NCBI RefSeq assembly: GCF_004363045.1
Contig: NZ_SNYJ01000007.1
Coordinates: 62,001-126,000 of the forward strand
DNA: 64,000 bases
Direction: 5' to 3'
Source of the DNA: Aureibacillus halotolerans
GTDB taxonomy: Bacteria > Bacillota > Bacilli > Bacillales > DSM-28697
The notes under the pieces were generated by a model, which did no database searches, was not told the origin of the DNA, and saw nothing but the letters and a program-made list of their open reading frames with translations. Shown in pieces: positions 18,795 to 27,622 of this stretch; the first letter of the stretch is position 1, and each line of letters starts with the position of its first letter. The position numbers and the translations under genes were made by a program.

Positions 18795-18860
18795 GATGTA
18801 CACGAATTATCAAAGGTACATATAGTGCAAGATTAACTTTTTAAGAAGGAGGACGACGTT

Positions 18861-19439
18861 ATGAATTTGCCGAATAAAATTACAGTTGGAAGAATATTTC
18901 TCATTCCCGTTTTTATGGTGTTTATGCTTGTTCCTCTACCTTTTGGAGCCGTTGAGATTGGCGAAATTACGTTTCCAATTGCCCATATGATTGGCGCATT
19001 TATTTTTGTTTTCGCATCGTTAACCGACTGGGTGGATGGCTATTTGGCGAGAAAACACAACTTGGTCACTAATTTCGGAAAATTTATGGACCCTCTAGCA
19101 GATAAATTACTTGTGTCTGCTGCGCTGCTTATTTTGATTGAAATGGGGGATGTTCCAGCTTGGATCGCCATTGTCATTATAAGTCGTGAGTTTGCTGTTA
19201 CGGGTCTTCGCTTAATCGCTGCTGCAGATGGCACGGTGTTAGCTGCAAGCCAGTTGGCGAAGTTTAAAACGTGGACACAGATGATCGCGATTGTGGCGTT
19301 TTTACTTTACAATCTTCCATTCGCACTTTTTAATTTTCCATTTGCCACTATTGCACTATGGGTTTGTTTATTTTTCACTGTCATTTCTGGTTGGGATTAC
19401 TTTGTGAAAAACAAGGAAGTCGTTCTTTCATCAAAATAA
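18861..19439 (+). CDS. pgsA: CDP-diacylglycerol--glycerol-3-phosphate 3-phosphatidyltransferase
   Basis: The 192-residue membrane enzyme makes phosphatidylglycerol phosphate, the first step to phosphatidylglycerol and cardiolipin. The CDP-alcohol phosphotransferase signature DG-x2-AR-x8-G-x3-D-x3-D is complete in the stretch from DWVDGYLARKH to FGKFMDPLADK. Several hydrophobic segments are present. The ribosome site AAGGAGG is strong. It forms a unit with cinA, which starts 15 bases later. Confidence 0.96.
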   Translation: MNLPNKITVGRIFLIPVFMVFMLVPLPFGAVEIGEITFPIAHMIGAFIFVFASLTDWVDGYLARKHNLVTNFGKFMDPLADKLLVSAALLILIEMGDVPAWIAIVIISREFAVTGLRLIAAADGTVLAASQLAKFKTWTQMIAIVAFLLYNLPFALFNFPFATIALWVCLFFTVISGWDYFVKNKEVVLSSK

Positions 19440-19454
19440 CAAAGGGGTTTTCAT

Positions 19455-20684
19455 ATGAATGCTGAAATCATCGCTGTTGGATCAGAGCTACTGCTCGGTC
19501 AGATCGCCAATACGAACGCGCAGTTTATTTCAAAAGAACTCGCAGAGGTCGGCATTAATGTGTATTTCCATACGGTTGTTGGAGACAATCCTCAGCGACT
19601 AAAGCATGTGATTGAAACAGCGGAGCAACGTGCCGACGTCTTGCTTTTTACTGGGGGACTTGGTCCAACAAAGGATGACTTAACAAAAGAAACTGTTGCG
19701 CGTCATCTTGGCGTCCAGCTTGTTCATGATCCAGAAGCTTTGCACTATATTGAAGACTACTTTGCTTCTGTAAACCGTCAAATGACCCCAAACAACCGCA
19801 AGCAGGCGCTCGTTCTGGAGGGCTGTGAGGTGTTGAAAAACACGACCGGTATGGCACCGGGTATGGCACTGACTAAGCAAGGCAAAGTGTACCTTATGTT
19901 TCCTGGACCCCCACACGAGCTTCAGCCAATGTTTCTAAAAAGTGCTCTGCCTTATTTGACCAATACCTTTCCTGAGCTGGATCGCATTGAGTCACGAGTG
20001 CTCCGTTTTACAGGTATCGGTGAGTCGCAGCTTGAGCATGAGTTGGAGGATCTCCTTAGTGCCCAAACGAACCCGACGATTGCGCCACTCGCAAAGCCCG
20101 GAGAAGTCACCTTGCGTTTAACGGTAAAGCACCGAGATCCGCAGGAGGCCAAGCGACTTCTTGATGCGTGTGAAGAGAAAATCAAAGCGCGCGTGGGTGA
20201 ATATCTTTACGGCTATGGAGAGACAATGCTTCCTGAAGCACTCGTTCACACGCTCAAAGAAAAACAACAGACGGTTGCTGCGGCAGAGAGTTTAACAGGA
20301 GGCATGTTTGCCGATGCACTGATTGCCGTCCCAGGTGCGTCAAGCGTTGTTAAGGGAGGCGTCGTGTGTTACCATCCCGATCTAAAAGTTTCATTGCTCT
20401 CAATCCAACCAGACGTAATAAAGACGTATGGAACGGTCAGCGAAGAGTGCGCGAAGGCGATGGCGGAAAACATTCGGCGAATCGCTGGAGCTTCAATTGG
20501 AATTGGCTTCACTGGCGTAGCAGGACCAGATGATTTGGAAGGGAAAGCACCAGGTACCGTCTACATAGCCGTAGCCACTGAAAATGGCACTACCGTGGAT
20601 TCTTTTCGATTTGCAGGGTCGCGTGCGTCTGTCCGAAACCGTGCCGTCCGTCAAGGCATGGCGTTGCTCCTACGCGGGGAATAG
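19455..20684 (+). CDS. cinA: CinA family protein (nicotinamide mononucleotide deamidase type)
   Basis: The 409-residue protein has an N-terminal molybdopterin-binding-like domain ([16 protein letters not shown], then [11 protein letters not shown]) and a C-terminal amidohydrolase domain with AAESLTGGM near 276 and GFTGVAGPD. In the family the enzyme recycles pyridine nucleotides, and in competent bacteria it is co-expressed with recA. Here a terminator and a new promoter separate it from recA. Confidence 0.94.
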   Translation: MNAEIIAVGSELLLGQIANTNAQFISKELAEVGINVYFHTVVGDNPQRLKHVIETAEQRADVLLFTGGLGPTKDDLTKETVARHLGVQLVHDPEALHYIEDYFASVNRQMTPNNRKQALVLEGCEVLKNTTGMAPGMALTKQGKVYLMFPGPPHELQPMFLKSALPYLTNTFPELDRIESRVLRFTGIGESQLEHELEDLLSAQTNPTIAPLAKPGEVTLRLTVKHRDPQEAKRLLDACEEKIKARVGEYLYGYGETMLPEALVHTLKEKQQTVAAAESLTGGMFADALIAVPGASSVVKGGVVCYHPDLKVSLLSIQPDVIKTYGTVSEECAKAMAENIRRIAGASIGIGFTGVAGPDDLEGKAPGTVYIAVATENGTTVDSFRFAGSRASVRNRAVRQGMALLLRGE

Positions 20685-20686
20685 TC

Positions 20687-20732
20687 AAAACAGTGCTCCT
20701 TGTTCGTTTGAACAAAGATGCACTGTTTTCAT
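20687..20732 (+). terminator. Terminator of pgsA-cinA
   Basis: AAAACAGTGC pairs with GCACTGTTTT. An inner arm TTGTTC/GAACAA extends the structure. Confidence 0.85.
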
Positions 20733-20874
20733 TTTTTGTGTTTTTGCTTCCCTTCAAAAACAACGACAGAATGGTCGTCTTTGCTGACTCGCCGATAAGG
20801 CGAACTGAAAGAGAAACATTCGGGCAATCGTTCTTACAAAACTTGAGATTGATATCGTTTGAATTTTATTTTTC

Positions 20875-20888
20875 CGAATAAATGTTCG
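20875..20888 (+). promoter_or_regulatory. LexA (SOS) box of recA
   Basis: CGAATAAATGTTCG fits the Gram-positive SOS box pattern CGAAC-N4-GTTCG with one change, the same CGAAT variant as the recA box of B. subtilis. It lies nine bases upstream of the -35 element. Confidence 0.88.
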
Positions 20889-20896
20889 CTTTTTTG

Positions 20897-20925
20897 TTGG
20901 CAAAAGGAATAAAAAAATGTATGAT
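20897..20925 (+). promoter_or_regulatory. Sigma-A promoter of recA
   Basis: TTGGCA (20897-20902) and TATGAT (20920-20925) are separated by 17 bases. Confidence 0.8.
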
Positions 20926-20958
20926 AGATATAGAAAGAGTTTATGAGGAGGAATTCAA

Positions 20959-22005
20959 ATGAGTGATCGTAAAGCAGCGTTAGATATGGCGCTTCGACAG
21001 ATAGAGAAGCAATTCGGTAAAGGATCCATTATGAAGCTTGGCGAACAAAGTGATCGGAAAATCTCAACAACTTCAAGTGGGTCGCTAGCGTTGGATATTG
21101 CTCTTGGTGTTGGTGGGTACCCAAGAGGACGTATTATAGAGGTCTACGGTCCAGAATCCTCTGGGAAAACGACGGTCGCTTTGCATGCCATTGCCGAGAC
21201 ACAGCAAAATGGAGGAACAGCAGCCTTTATTGATGCCGAGCATGCCCTTGATCCGGAATATGCTCAGAAGCTTGGCGTTAATATTGATGAACTGTTGCTC
21301 TCGCAGCCGGATACTGGTGAACAGGCATTAGAGATCGCAGAAGCTCTTGTTCGGAGCGGTGCTGTTGACATCCTTGTTATTGATTCTGTTGCCGCTCTTG
21401 TTCCTAAAGCAGAAATTGAAGGAGAGATGGGGGATTCGCACGTTGGTTTGCAAGCTCGTCTCATGTCTCAAGCTCTACGTAAGCTTTCTGGGGCGATTAG
21501 CAAGTCGAAAACAACTGCGATCTTCATAAACCAAATCCGTGAAAAAATAGGCGTCATGTTCGGAAATCCAGAAACTACGCCAGGGGGTCGTGCATTAAAA
21601 TTCTATTCCTCTGTTCGTCTTGAAGTACGCCGTGCAGAAACGTTGAAGCAGGGCAATGATATGGTCGGGAATAAAACGCGTATTAAAGTCGTCAAAAATA
21701 AGGTAGCTCCGCCTTTCAAACAAGCGGAAGTGGATATTATGTATGGCGAAGGAATTTCAAAAGAAGGGGAAATTCTTGATATTGGTTCTGATATTGACAT
21801 TGTCCAAAAGAGTGGCGCTTGGTATGCCTTTAATGATGAACGCTTAGGTCAGGGGCGTGAAAATGCAAAGCAATTCCTCAAAGAAAATGTAGAAATTCGT
21901 AAAGTTATTCTGGAAAGCGTTCGGAGCCATTATAACCTTGACGCGCCGAAAGTTACTCCAGAGGAAGAAGATGCGGATGATCAAGATAAGCTTGATCTAG
22001 CTTAA
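20959..22005 (+). CDS. recA: Recombinase RecA
   Basis: The 348-residue recombinase forms the DNA strand-exchange filament and triggers LexA self-cleavage. Walker A GPESSGKT is at 64-71. The L1/L2 DNA-binding loop region ([16 protein letters not shown]) and an acidic C-terminal tail ([12 protein letters not shown]) are present. Transcription is SOS-controlled through the box at 20875. The start ATG follows GAGGAGG. The pbpX gene that follows recA in B. subtilis is replaced by a repeat-rich gap. Confidence 0.98.
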   Translation: MSDRKAALDMALRQIEKQFGKGSIMKLGEQSDRKISTTSSGSLALDIALGVGGYPRGRIIEVYGPESSGKTTVALHAIAETQQNGGTAAFIDAEHALDPEYAQKLGVNIDELLLSQPDTGEQALEIAEALVRSGAVDILVIDSVAALVPKAEIEGEMGDSHVGLQARLMSQALRKLSGAISKSKTTAIFINQIREKIGVMFGNPETTPGGRALKFYSSVRLEVRRAETLKQGNDMVGNKTRIKVVKNKVAPPFKQAEVDIMYGEGISKEGEILDIGSDIDIVQKSGAWYAFNDERLGQGRENAKQFLKENVEIRKVILESVRSHYNLDAPKVTPEEEDADDQDKLDLA

Positions 22006-22041
22006 CAACGTTACCCCCGTTACGCATAGCAATAATAAATG

Positions 22042-22088
22042 AAACGAGCCACCTTGATAACGTCTGTCTTCAAGGCGGCTCGTTTTTT
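22042..22088 (+). terminator. Terminator of recA
   Basis: AAACGAGCC pairs with GGCTCGTTT, with an inner CTTG/CAAG stem, and is followed by a T run. Confidence 0.9.
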
Positions 22089-22204
22089 GCGTAAAGAGAA
22101 GTTCCTTACTCAACTTTCGTACCTAGAATTTACTTGATATAAACGGGGAAAACCGGCACATTGGTTCAACTCGCTTTTCTATTTATTTCGTTTTACGAGA
22201 CCGA

Positions 22205-22410
22205 GCCAAAGTAAAAACAATTTACGCAGAAACAAACATGAGCGTAGTCAAAATACGTAGACTCCTGCGGGAACAGCGCGAGCTGAAGATCCCGGAGGAA
22301 AGCCGCTTTTGCTTTCCGAGGAAGCTGAAGCCGTGCCCGCGGAAAGCGAAGTATTTTGACGAAGCGGTCGTGTTTTCTTTGCCGTTGGAGTCCCGTTAGT
22401 GGCTGCTTTT
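22205..22410 (+). repeat. Modular palindromic intergenic repeat, copy 2
   Basis: The core is 22242-22365 with ends GCGTAGTCAAAATACGTAGA and AGCGAAGTATTTTGACGAAG. An inner hairpin GGAAAGC/GCTTTCC is well preserved. Only the tail of the second module is left (GTCGTGTTTTCTTTGCCG), fused directly to the core end. Sequence on both sides of the core also matches copy 1. Confidence 0.9.
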
Positions 22411-22763
22411 GATGATGCACTCATTTTATATGATGTGACATGAAATAAAAAGGGACTCAACTTGTTAATTATAGTGTAGAAATCCGCTGTTACTATAAGG
22501 CGATCTTTTAGTAAATACAGGATTGTGAGCATTGGCACCTTTAGATACTGAGTACAGCAGGTGTTGTTCTCAAAATGTCAATCGATCTACCCCACCTTGC
22601 TTCCACTCAGGTACAGCAAGCGTTGAGGTGATTTTTGCTCTGCGAAAGTTGTTTTACGTAGCACCAGACAAAACAAGCAGCGAAGAAAGTGCACGATTCT
22701 AGATCAACCCATTCATGCAGAATGAAATCGTTTGCCATATCTAAAATGAAAAATTTTAGGAGG
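22411..22763. other. Gene-free stretch with a decayed hairpin repeat
   Basis: No gene with a ribosome site is seen between recA and rny. Around 22656-22700 the sequence GCACCAGACAAAACAAGCAG resembles the right half of the 80-bp hairpin repeat and may be a decayed copy. Confidence 0.4.
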
Positions 22764-22842
22764 GTCGGAGTTGCCATATAGGCAATGAGCACCGGACAAA
22801 ACAAACCAACAAAGGATCCGAACGATTCGCATCCGCCTGAAC
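22764..22842 (+). repeat. 80-bp hairpin repeat, copy 1
   Basis: This copy contains GGAGTTGCC and GGCAATGAGCACCGGACAA, shared with the copies at 26046 and 49340. The outer arm GGTGC has decayed, so only the inner stem TTGCC/GGCAA remains. Confidence 0.75.
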
Positions 22843-23019
22843 CAAAGGGGATTGCTTGACATTCCGTGCTTGCAGCCGTAAAATTACGATGTATAATTCT
22901 TTACTATACACAAAAGTAAATAATGGTATTGTGCTGTATGTTGACTTCTGCTGAGTAGCAATATACATGCCGACATGAATGGAACAACTAAGATGTTTAA
23001 GGCAAGGAGGTGAACTCGT

Positions 23020-24594
23020 GTGCCATCAATGAATGATTGGACAGTGTTTCTCATCTCTAATGTTGTTATCTTAATCGTCGGCGCAATCGTCGGTTATTTT
23101 GTTCGCAAATCCATTGCAGAAGCGAAAATTTCCAGTGCGGAGAACGCAGCGCAGCAAATCGTGGATGAAGGTAAAAGAGAAGCTGATGCCTTGAAAAAGG
23201 AGGCTCTCCTGGAAGCAAAGGATGAGATTCATAAGCTTCGAACTACCACTGAAGAAGAAGTACGCGACCGAAGAAATGAATTGCAGAAACAAGAAAATCG
23301 GATATTGCACAAAGAAGAGAACCTTGACAGGAAAAGTGAAAATGTAGACAAACGTGAACTTTCACTTGAGAAAAAAGAGGATTCTCTGGCGGTGAAGCAA
23401 CAACAAATTGAAGAGATGAAAAACAAAGTCGATCACCTAATTCAAATGCAGCATACAGAATTGGAACGAATTTCGGGATTGACTAGTGAAGAAGCACGAC
23501 AAATGATTTCTCAAGAAGCAGAAAAAGAGCTGTCCCATGAAATGGCAATTATGATTAAAGATCATGAGAACCGTGCGAAAGAAGAGGCAGACAAACGTGC
23601 GAAAAACATTCTCTCTCTTGCTCTTCAACGATGTGCTGCCGACCATGTAGCAGAGACCACGGTGTCTGTCGTCAATCTTCCAAATGATGAAATGAAAGGC
23701 CGCATTATTGGGAGAGAGGGCAGAAACATTCGTACTCTGGAAACCTTGACAGGCATTGATCTCATTATTGACGACACGCCAGAAGCAGTCATTCTTTCAG
23801 GCTTCGATCCGGTTCGTCGAGAAACGGCTCGAATCGCCTTAGAAAAACTCGTTCAAGACGGACGAATTCATCCTGCACGCATTGAGGAAATGGTGGAAAA
23901 ATCTCGTCGTGAGGTCGATGAACACATTCGTGAGGTCGGTGAACAAACAACGTTTGAAGTTGGTGTTCATGGACTGCATCCTGATCTCATCAAGATTCTT
24001 GGCCGTCTTAAGTACCGGACAAGCTATGGACAGAATGTGTTAAAGCATTCTACAGAAGTGGCGTACCTGACCGGATTGATGGCAGCTGAGCTTGGTGAAG
24101 ATGAAAAGCTCGCTCGACGTGCTGGTTTGCTTCATGATATTGGCAAGGCTGTAGATCATGAAGTTGAAGGCAGTCACGTGGAAATTGGCGTTGAATTAAC
24201 GACCAAGTATAAGGAGCACCCTGTAGTCATTAACAGTGTAGCTTCCCACCACGGAGACGCTGAAGCAACATCCATTATTTCAGTGCTTGTTGCAGCAGCA
24301 GATGCATTGTCAGCTGCTCGCCCAGGCGCACGAAGCGAAACACTTGAGAATTATATTCGCAGGCTTGAAAAGCTTGAGGATATCTGTGAATCGTTTGATG
24401 GGGTTGAAAAATCATTTGCGATTCAAGCGGGAAGAGAAATTCGTATTATGGTGCGTCCAGATGAAGTCAACGATGTTGAAGCACCTAGACTTGCACGAGA
24501 CATACGAAAGCAGGTTGAGTCAGAGTTAGACTACCCTGGACATATTAAAATTACAGTGATTCGTGAAACACGATCTGTAGAGTATGCTAAATAA
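23020..24594 (+). CDS. rny: Ribonuclease Y
   Basis: The 524-residue endoribonuclease starts global mRNA decay at the membrane. It has an N-terminal membrane anchor (about residues 6-27), a long charged coiled coil (30-200), a KH RNA-binding domain ([13 protein letters not shown], near 230) and an HD domain with the metal motif HDIGK (His372-Asp373). The start is GTG at 23020, seven bases after AAGGAGGTG. Its partner complex subunit RicA is encoded at 33.1 kb. Confidence 0.97.
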   Translation: MPSMNDWTVFLISNVVILIVGAIVGYFVRKSIAEAKISSAENAAQQIVDEGKREADALKKEALLEAKDEIHKLRTTTEEEVRDRRNELQKQENRILHKEENLDRKSENVDKRELSLEKKEDSLAVKQQQIEEMKNKVDHLIQMQHTELERISGLTSEEARQMISQEAEKELSHEMAIMIKDHENRAKEEADKRAKNILSLALQRCAADHVAETTVSVVNLPNDEMKGRIIGREGRNIRTLETLTGIDLIIDDTPEAVILSGFDPVRRETARIALEKLVQDGRIHPARIEEMVEKSRREVDEHIREVGEQTTFEVGVHGLHPDLIKILGRLKYRTSYGQNVLKHSTEVAYLTGLMAAELGEDEKLARRAGLLHDIGKAVDHEVEGSHVEIGVELTTKYKEHPVVINSVASHHGDAEATSIISVLVAAADALSAARPGARSETLENYIRRLEKLEDICESFDGVEKSFAIQAGREIRIMVRPDEVNDVEAPRLARDIRKQVESELDYPGHIKITVIRETRSVEYAK

Positions 24595-24623
24595 AGCGGC
24601 GATTCGCCGCTTTATTTATTTTT
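24593..24623 (+). terminator. Terminator of rny
   Basis: AAAGCGGC pairs with GCCGCTTT over a short ATTC-type loop and is followed by ATTTATTTTT. Confidence 0.8.
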
Positions 24624-24689
24624 GGAAAAGAACGGCAGGAGGGACGCGTTCATTGGGACCTCCTGTCTTATCTATAAAGGAGCTTACAA

Positions 24690-25487
24690 ATGAATCTATT
24701 GTTTATTGGTGATGTTGTAGGGAAGCCAGGCCGGCACATGATTGATGTGTATTTGCCGAAATTGAAGGAAAAGTATAAACCTCAACTGACGATAGTGAAT
24801 GGTGAAAACGCCGCGAATGGTCGCGGAATCACTGAAAAGATCTATCGAGCATTTATGACTGCTGGTGCGCAGGTGGTTACGATGGGAAATCATACGTGGG
24901 ACAATAAGGAAATCTTTGAATTTATTGATGGAGCGAAAAACCTAGTAAGGCCAGCAAACTTTCCTGAAGGCACCCCAGGAAAAGGCATCGTGTTTGTTAA
25001 TATAAACGGTGTCGAAATTGCCGTCATTAATTTACAAGGAAGAGCATTCCTACCTCCTCTAGACTGTCCTTTTCTGAAAGCAGAAGAACTGATAAAAGAA
25101 GCGAAAAAACGGACACCATTCATTTTTGTTGATTTTCATGCGGAAGCGACTTCTGAGAAGATTGCCATGGGGTACTTTTTAGACGGCAAAGCCACTGCGG
25201 TTGTTGGCACGCACACTCATGTACAAACAGCTGACCAACGTATTTTGCCTCAAGGCACTGCCTATATGTCTGATGTAGGCATGACTGGACCATACGATGG
25301 CGTGTTAGGCATGGACAGTGAGACGGTGTTGAAGAAATTTACAACTGCACTGCCAGCAAGGTTTGAGGTAGCAGAAGGTAGGGAACAGTTAAGTGGCGTC
25401 TTTATAAAGGCAGACAGCCGCACAGGAAAAGCAATGTCGATCGAGCGGATTTTAATTAATGACGATCACATGTTTATTGAAGGCTGA
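24690..25487 (+). CDS. ymdB: Metallophosphoesterase YmdB
   Basis: The 265-residue calcineurin-like phosphoesterase has the metal-binding motifs GDVVGKPG (near 7), NGENAANG (near 40), GNHTWD (near 68) and GTHTHVQT (near 177). B. subtilis YmdB hydrolyses 2',3'-cyclic nucleotides and controls the choice between motility and biofilm. It stands between rny and spoVS, its conserved place. Confidence 0.95.
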   Translation: MNLLFIGDVVGKPGRHMIDVYLPKLKEKYKPQLTIVNGENAANGRGITEKIYRAFMTAGAQVVTMGNHTWDNKEIFEFIDGAKNLVRPANFPEGTPGKGIVFVNINGVEIAVINLQGRAFLPPLDCPFLKAEELIKEAKKRTPFIFVDFHAEATSEKIAMGYFLDGKATAVVGTHTHVQTADQRILPQGTAYMSDVGMTGPYDGVLGMDSETVLKKFTTALPARFEVAEGREQLSGVFIKADSRTGKAMSIERILINDDHMFIEG

Positions 25488-25522
25488 TCATTTTTTGGGA
25501 CTGTCATCATGAAGTGCCGCCA

Positions 25523-25549
25523 AAAGGAATAAGAACGGACGTCTTGAAT
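25523..25549 (+). promoter_or_regulatory. Sigma-H type promoter of spoVS
   Basis: AAAGGAATA (25523-25531) resembles the sigma-H -35 element RWAGGAxxT, and TGAAT (25545-25549) the -10 element, 13 bases apart. spoVS of B. subtilis is a sigma-H gene. Confidence 0.6.
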
Positions 25550-25595
25550 ATATTTGGTAGAGCATCGACCTAATGAGACGAGGAGGAAACGAAGA

Positions 25596-25856
25596 ATGGA
25601 AATATTAAAAGTTTCAGCAAAATCCAATCCGAATTCCGTTGCGGGCGCACTTGCAGGAGTATTAAGAGAACGAGGAGTAGCAGAGATCCAGGCTATTGGG
25701 GCAGGTGCACTTAATCAGGCTGTAAAGGCCGTTGCGATTGCTAGAGGGTTTGTCGCACCAAGTGGTGTGGATCTTGTTTGTGTTCCGGCGTTTACTGACA
25801 TCCAAATTGATGGCGAAGAACGAACTGCGATCAAATTGATAGTAGGACCTCGATAA
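25596..25856 (+). CDS. spoVS: Stage V sporulation protein S
   Basis: The 86-residue Alba-fold protein is nearly invariant among bacilli (MEILKVSAKSNPNSVAGALA at the start). It affects septum formation and spore coat assembly. The ATG at 25596 follows GAGGAGGAAAC; longer upstream frames lack a ribosome site. In B. subtilis tdh and kbl come next; here a dipeptidase gene does. Confidence 0.97.
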   Translation: MEILKVSAKSNPNSVAGALAGVLRERGVAEIQAIGAGALNQAVKAVAIARGFVAPSGVDLVCVPAFTDIQIDGEERTAIKLIVGPR

Positions 25857-25932
25857 CGATCAACTACGTCCATGCGAGCTGACAAAAGCAGCACGCTGGC
25901 TCAATCAGATGAAATCATTTTTTATTCACACA

Positions 25933-25974
25933 CCAGTAAAAGAACCTGCCAATGGGACAGGTTTTTTTTACTGG
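25933..25974 (+). terminator. Terminator after spoVS
   Basis: CCAGTAAAA-AACCTG pairs with CAGGTT-TTTTACTGG, a long stem with a T run inside the right arm. Confidence 0.88.
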
Positions 25975-26045
25975 CAATAAAAGCGAGAGGTTCTCTACTT
26001 GCGCATTGAAAACGCTTGTTTCATCAAAGCGCGAAGCTGAGAGAG

Positions 26046-26125
26046 GAGCAGAGTTGCGATAAGGGCAATGAGCACCGAACGAGGCAAAGCAACGAAGAAA
26101 GCGAGCGTTTATCAAAAGCCTGAAT
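26046..26125 (+). repeat. 80-bp hairpin repeat, copy 2
   Basis: It contains GGGCAATGAGCACCGAAC, AAGCAACGAAGAAAGCGAGC and AGCCTGAA, matching the other copies. It lies between the spoVS terminator and the dipeptidase gene. Confidence 0.8.
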
Positions 26126-26173
26126 CGACAACCATCCGTTGATACTGTACGATATTGTTCAGGAGGTGTACGC

Positions 26174-27106
26174 ATGGGTTTTTATGATTTTCATTGTGAC
26201 GTACTTTACAAACTTTGGATGAATCCAACGCTTTCGTTTGCCAATAGTGAAGCACTTGATATTCATCTCGGGCGTTTAACGCGCCAAGGGGCAGAGGTGC
26301 AAACCTTTGCGCTCTTCGTGGCAGAAGAAGTAGCAGACATACAGCAATTTGACGTCGTGCTTGAAATGATCAATCTATACAACGAGCAAGTCCTTGCTCA
26401 GCCGCAGATAAAGCCAATTTTGACGAAGGCGGATGTAGAGAATTTAACGCCTCCAAACATTGGTGCCTTTCTTACGTTAGAAGGATGCGATGCAATAGGG
26501 AAAAGCCTTGATCGTCTGAAAATTTTACTTCATCTCGGCGTTCGCTCCGTTGGTTTGACTTGGAACGATGCCAATGCTGTGGCGGATGGTGTAGGCGAAC
26601 CACGCGGGGCTGGGCTGTCTTTGTTTGGTAAGGACGTTGTCCGGACGTTGAATGAACACAACTGCTGGACGGATGTAAGTCATCTCTCGATAGCAGGGTT
26701 TTGGGACGTCATAGACCTGGCGGACGTCGTATGGGCGTCGCATTCCAACGCAAGGGCGATTGCCGACCATCCTCGCAATTTAAATGACGATCAAATCAAA
26801 GCGTTATTTGCTCGAAAAGGTTTGATGGGTGTTACATTTGTGCCTGACTTCATCCGCGTGGACCAACCCGCACGAGCAGAAGATCTTCTCACTCATATTG
26901 ATCATTTGCTTGCTTTAGGTGGAGAGGATTTTGTTATTATTGGCTCAGATTTTGATGGCATAGATGAAAAGACGATTGGACTCGAAACCTATGATTCAAT
27001 GCAATCGTTTAAAGACTTGCTTGCGTCAAGGTACGACAAGGAAATTGTCGACAAACTTACGAGAGAAAACGCTAGACGGTTTATGCTTGAGCATCTCCCG
27101 TCATAA
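26174..27106 (+). CDS. Membrane dipeptidase (M19, renal dipeptidase) family protein
   Basis: The 310-residue TIM-barrel zinc enzyme belongs to family M19. The metal motif HxD is in DFHCDVL (residues 5-11), the bridging Glu is in TLEGCDAIG, and DVSHLS and ASHSNARAI supply the histidines. M19 enzymes hydrolyse dipeptides including D-amino-acid forms and may recycle cell-wall peptides. There is no signal peptide, so it is cytoplasmic. The ribosome site CAGGAGGTG is strong. A terminator is not obvious after it. Confidence 0.93.
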   Translation: MGFYDFHCDVLYKLWMNPTLSFANSEALDIHLGRLTRQGAEVQTFALFVAEEVADIQQFDVVLEMINLYNEQVLAQPQIKPILTKADVENLTPPNIGAFLTLEGCDAIGKSLDRLKILLHLGVRSVGLTWNDANAVADGVGEPRGAGLSLFGKDVVRTLNEHNCWTDVSHLSIAGFWDVIDLADVVWASHSNARAIADHPRNLNDDQIKALFARKGLMGVTFVPDFIRVDQPARAEDLLTHIDHLLALGGEDFVIIGSDFDGIDEKTIGLETYDSMQSFKDLLASRYDKEIVDKLTRENARRFMLEHLPS

Positions 27107-27364
27107 TAGGCTTACTCATTTGCAGAGCATGGTCTACAAAACAGTCATCCGCAGCCATGTTTTATACCCATCCAGGTTCGACAGCGAGCGTTTCCTTCTC
27201 CTGCTGTTTCAGTGGATGTACTTCATTAAAGAAGCAGGAGCGCTCATTCCAGTCGAGTCGCAATGAATGTTATCAAGCAGTTCATTACAAAGGCTACTAT
27301 ATAAGTAAAATGGATTTTAGTGACGGTGAATTCTCGCTTTTTTTGTAGACACGGAATGTTCAGA
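27107..27364. other. Gap after the dipeptidase gene
   Basis: There is no supported gene. An inverted repeat CTCCTGCT / AGCAGGAG (about 27200-27241) has no T run after the right arm. The short frame 27157-27348 has no ribosome site. Confidence 0.4.
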
Positions 27365-27478
27365 ATGTTATGCTGTGGATTGGTAGTGGAGTTGTCAATA
27401 TCCACTGCACTAACAACAAATGAATTGGCCAGTGAAGAAGTTGTAATGGCTTTTAATGAAATGCTCCCCAAAAGGTAA
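27365..27478 (+). CDS. Possible small peptide gene before the ABC exporter pair
   Basis: A 37-codon frame starts MLCCGLVVELSISTALTTNE and ends with a polar tail (FNEMLPKR). Its stop codon lies inside the left arm of a strong terminator, as expected for a real short transcript. The frame stays open upstream to about 27307, so a longer form of up to 57 residues is possible. No good ribosome site is seen before either ATG. The product could be an exported peptide for the adjacent transporters, but this rests on position only. Confidence 0.25.
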   Translation: MLCCGLVVELSISTALTTNELASEEVVMAFNEMLPKR

Positions 27479-27520
27479 ACAGATGAATGCAAAGATCTGT
27501 TTATTTTTTTTGGGGAGTAT
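27464..27520 (+). terminator. Strong terminator upstream of the ABC genes
   Basis: CTCCCCAAAA pairs with TTTTGGGGAG, with an inner AAACAGAT/ATCTGTTT stem and a run of eight T residues. Confidence 0.88.
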
Positions 27521-27622
27521 CTTTGACGAAAAGAAAATGTTTAAGGAGAAGTAAGATAGTTCCATAATAGGAATTCACTCGTTGCTATAAACGATTTACA
27601 GAAGAAGAATAGGAGCAATGAA

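Noticed and set aside
22193..22538. Minus-strand frames between recA and rny
   Set aside because: They lie across repeat copy 2 and lack ribosome sites.
27157..27348. 63-codon frame after the dipeptidase gene
   Set aside because: There is no ribosome site, the composition is unlike a protein, and it overlaps the open frame considered as a peptide gene.
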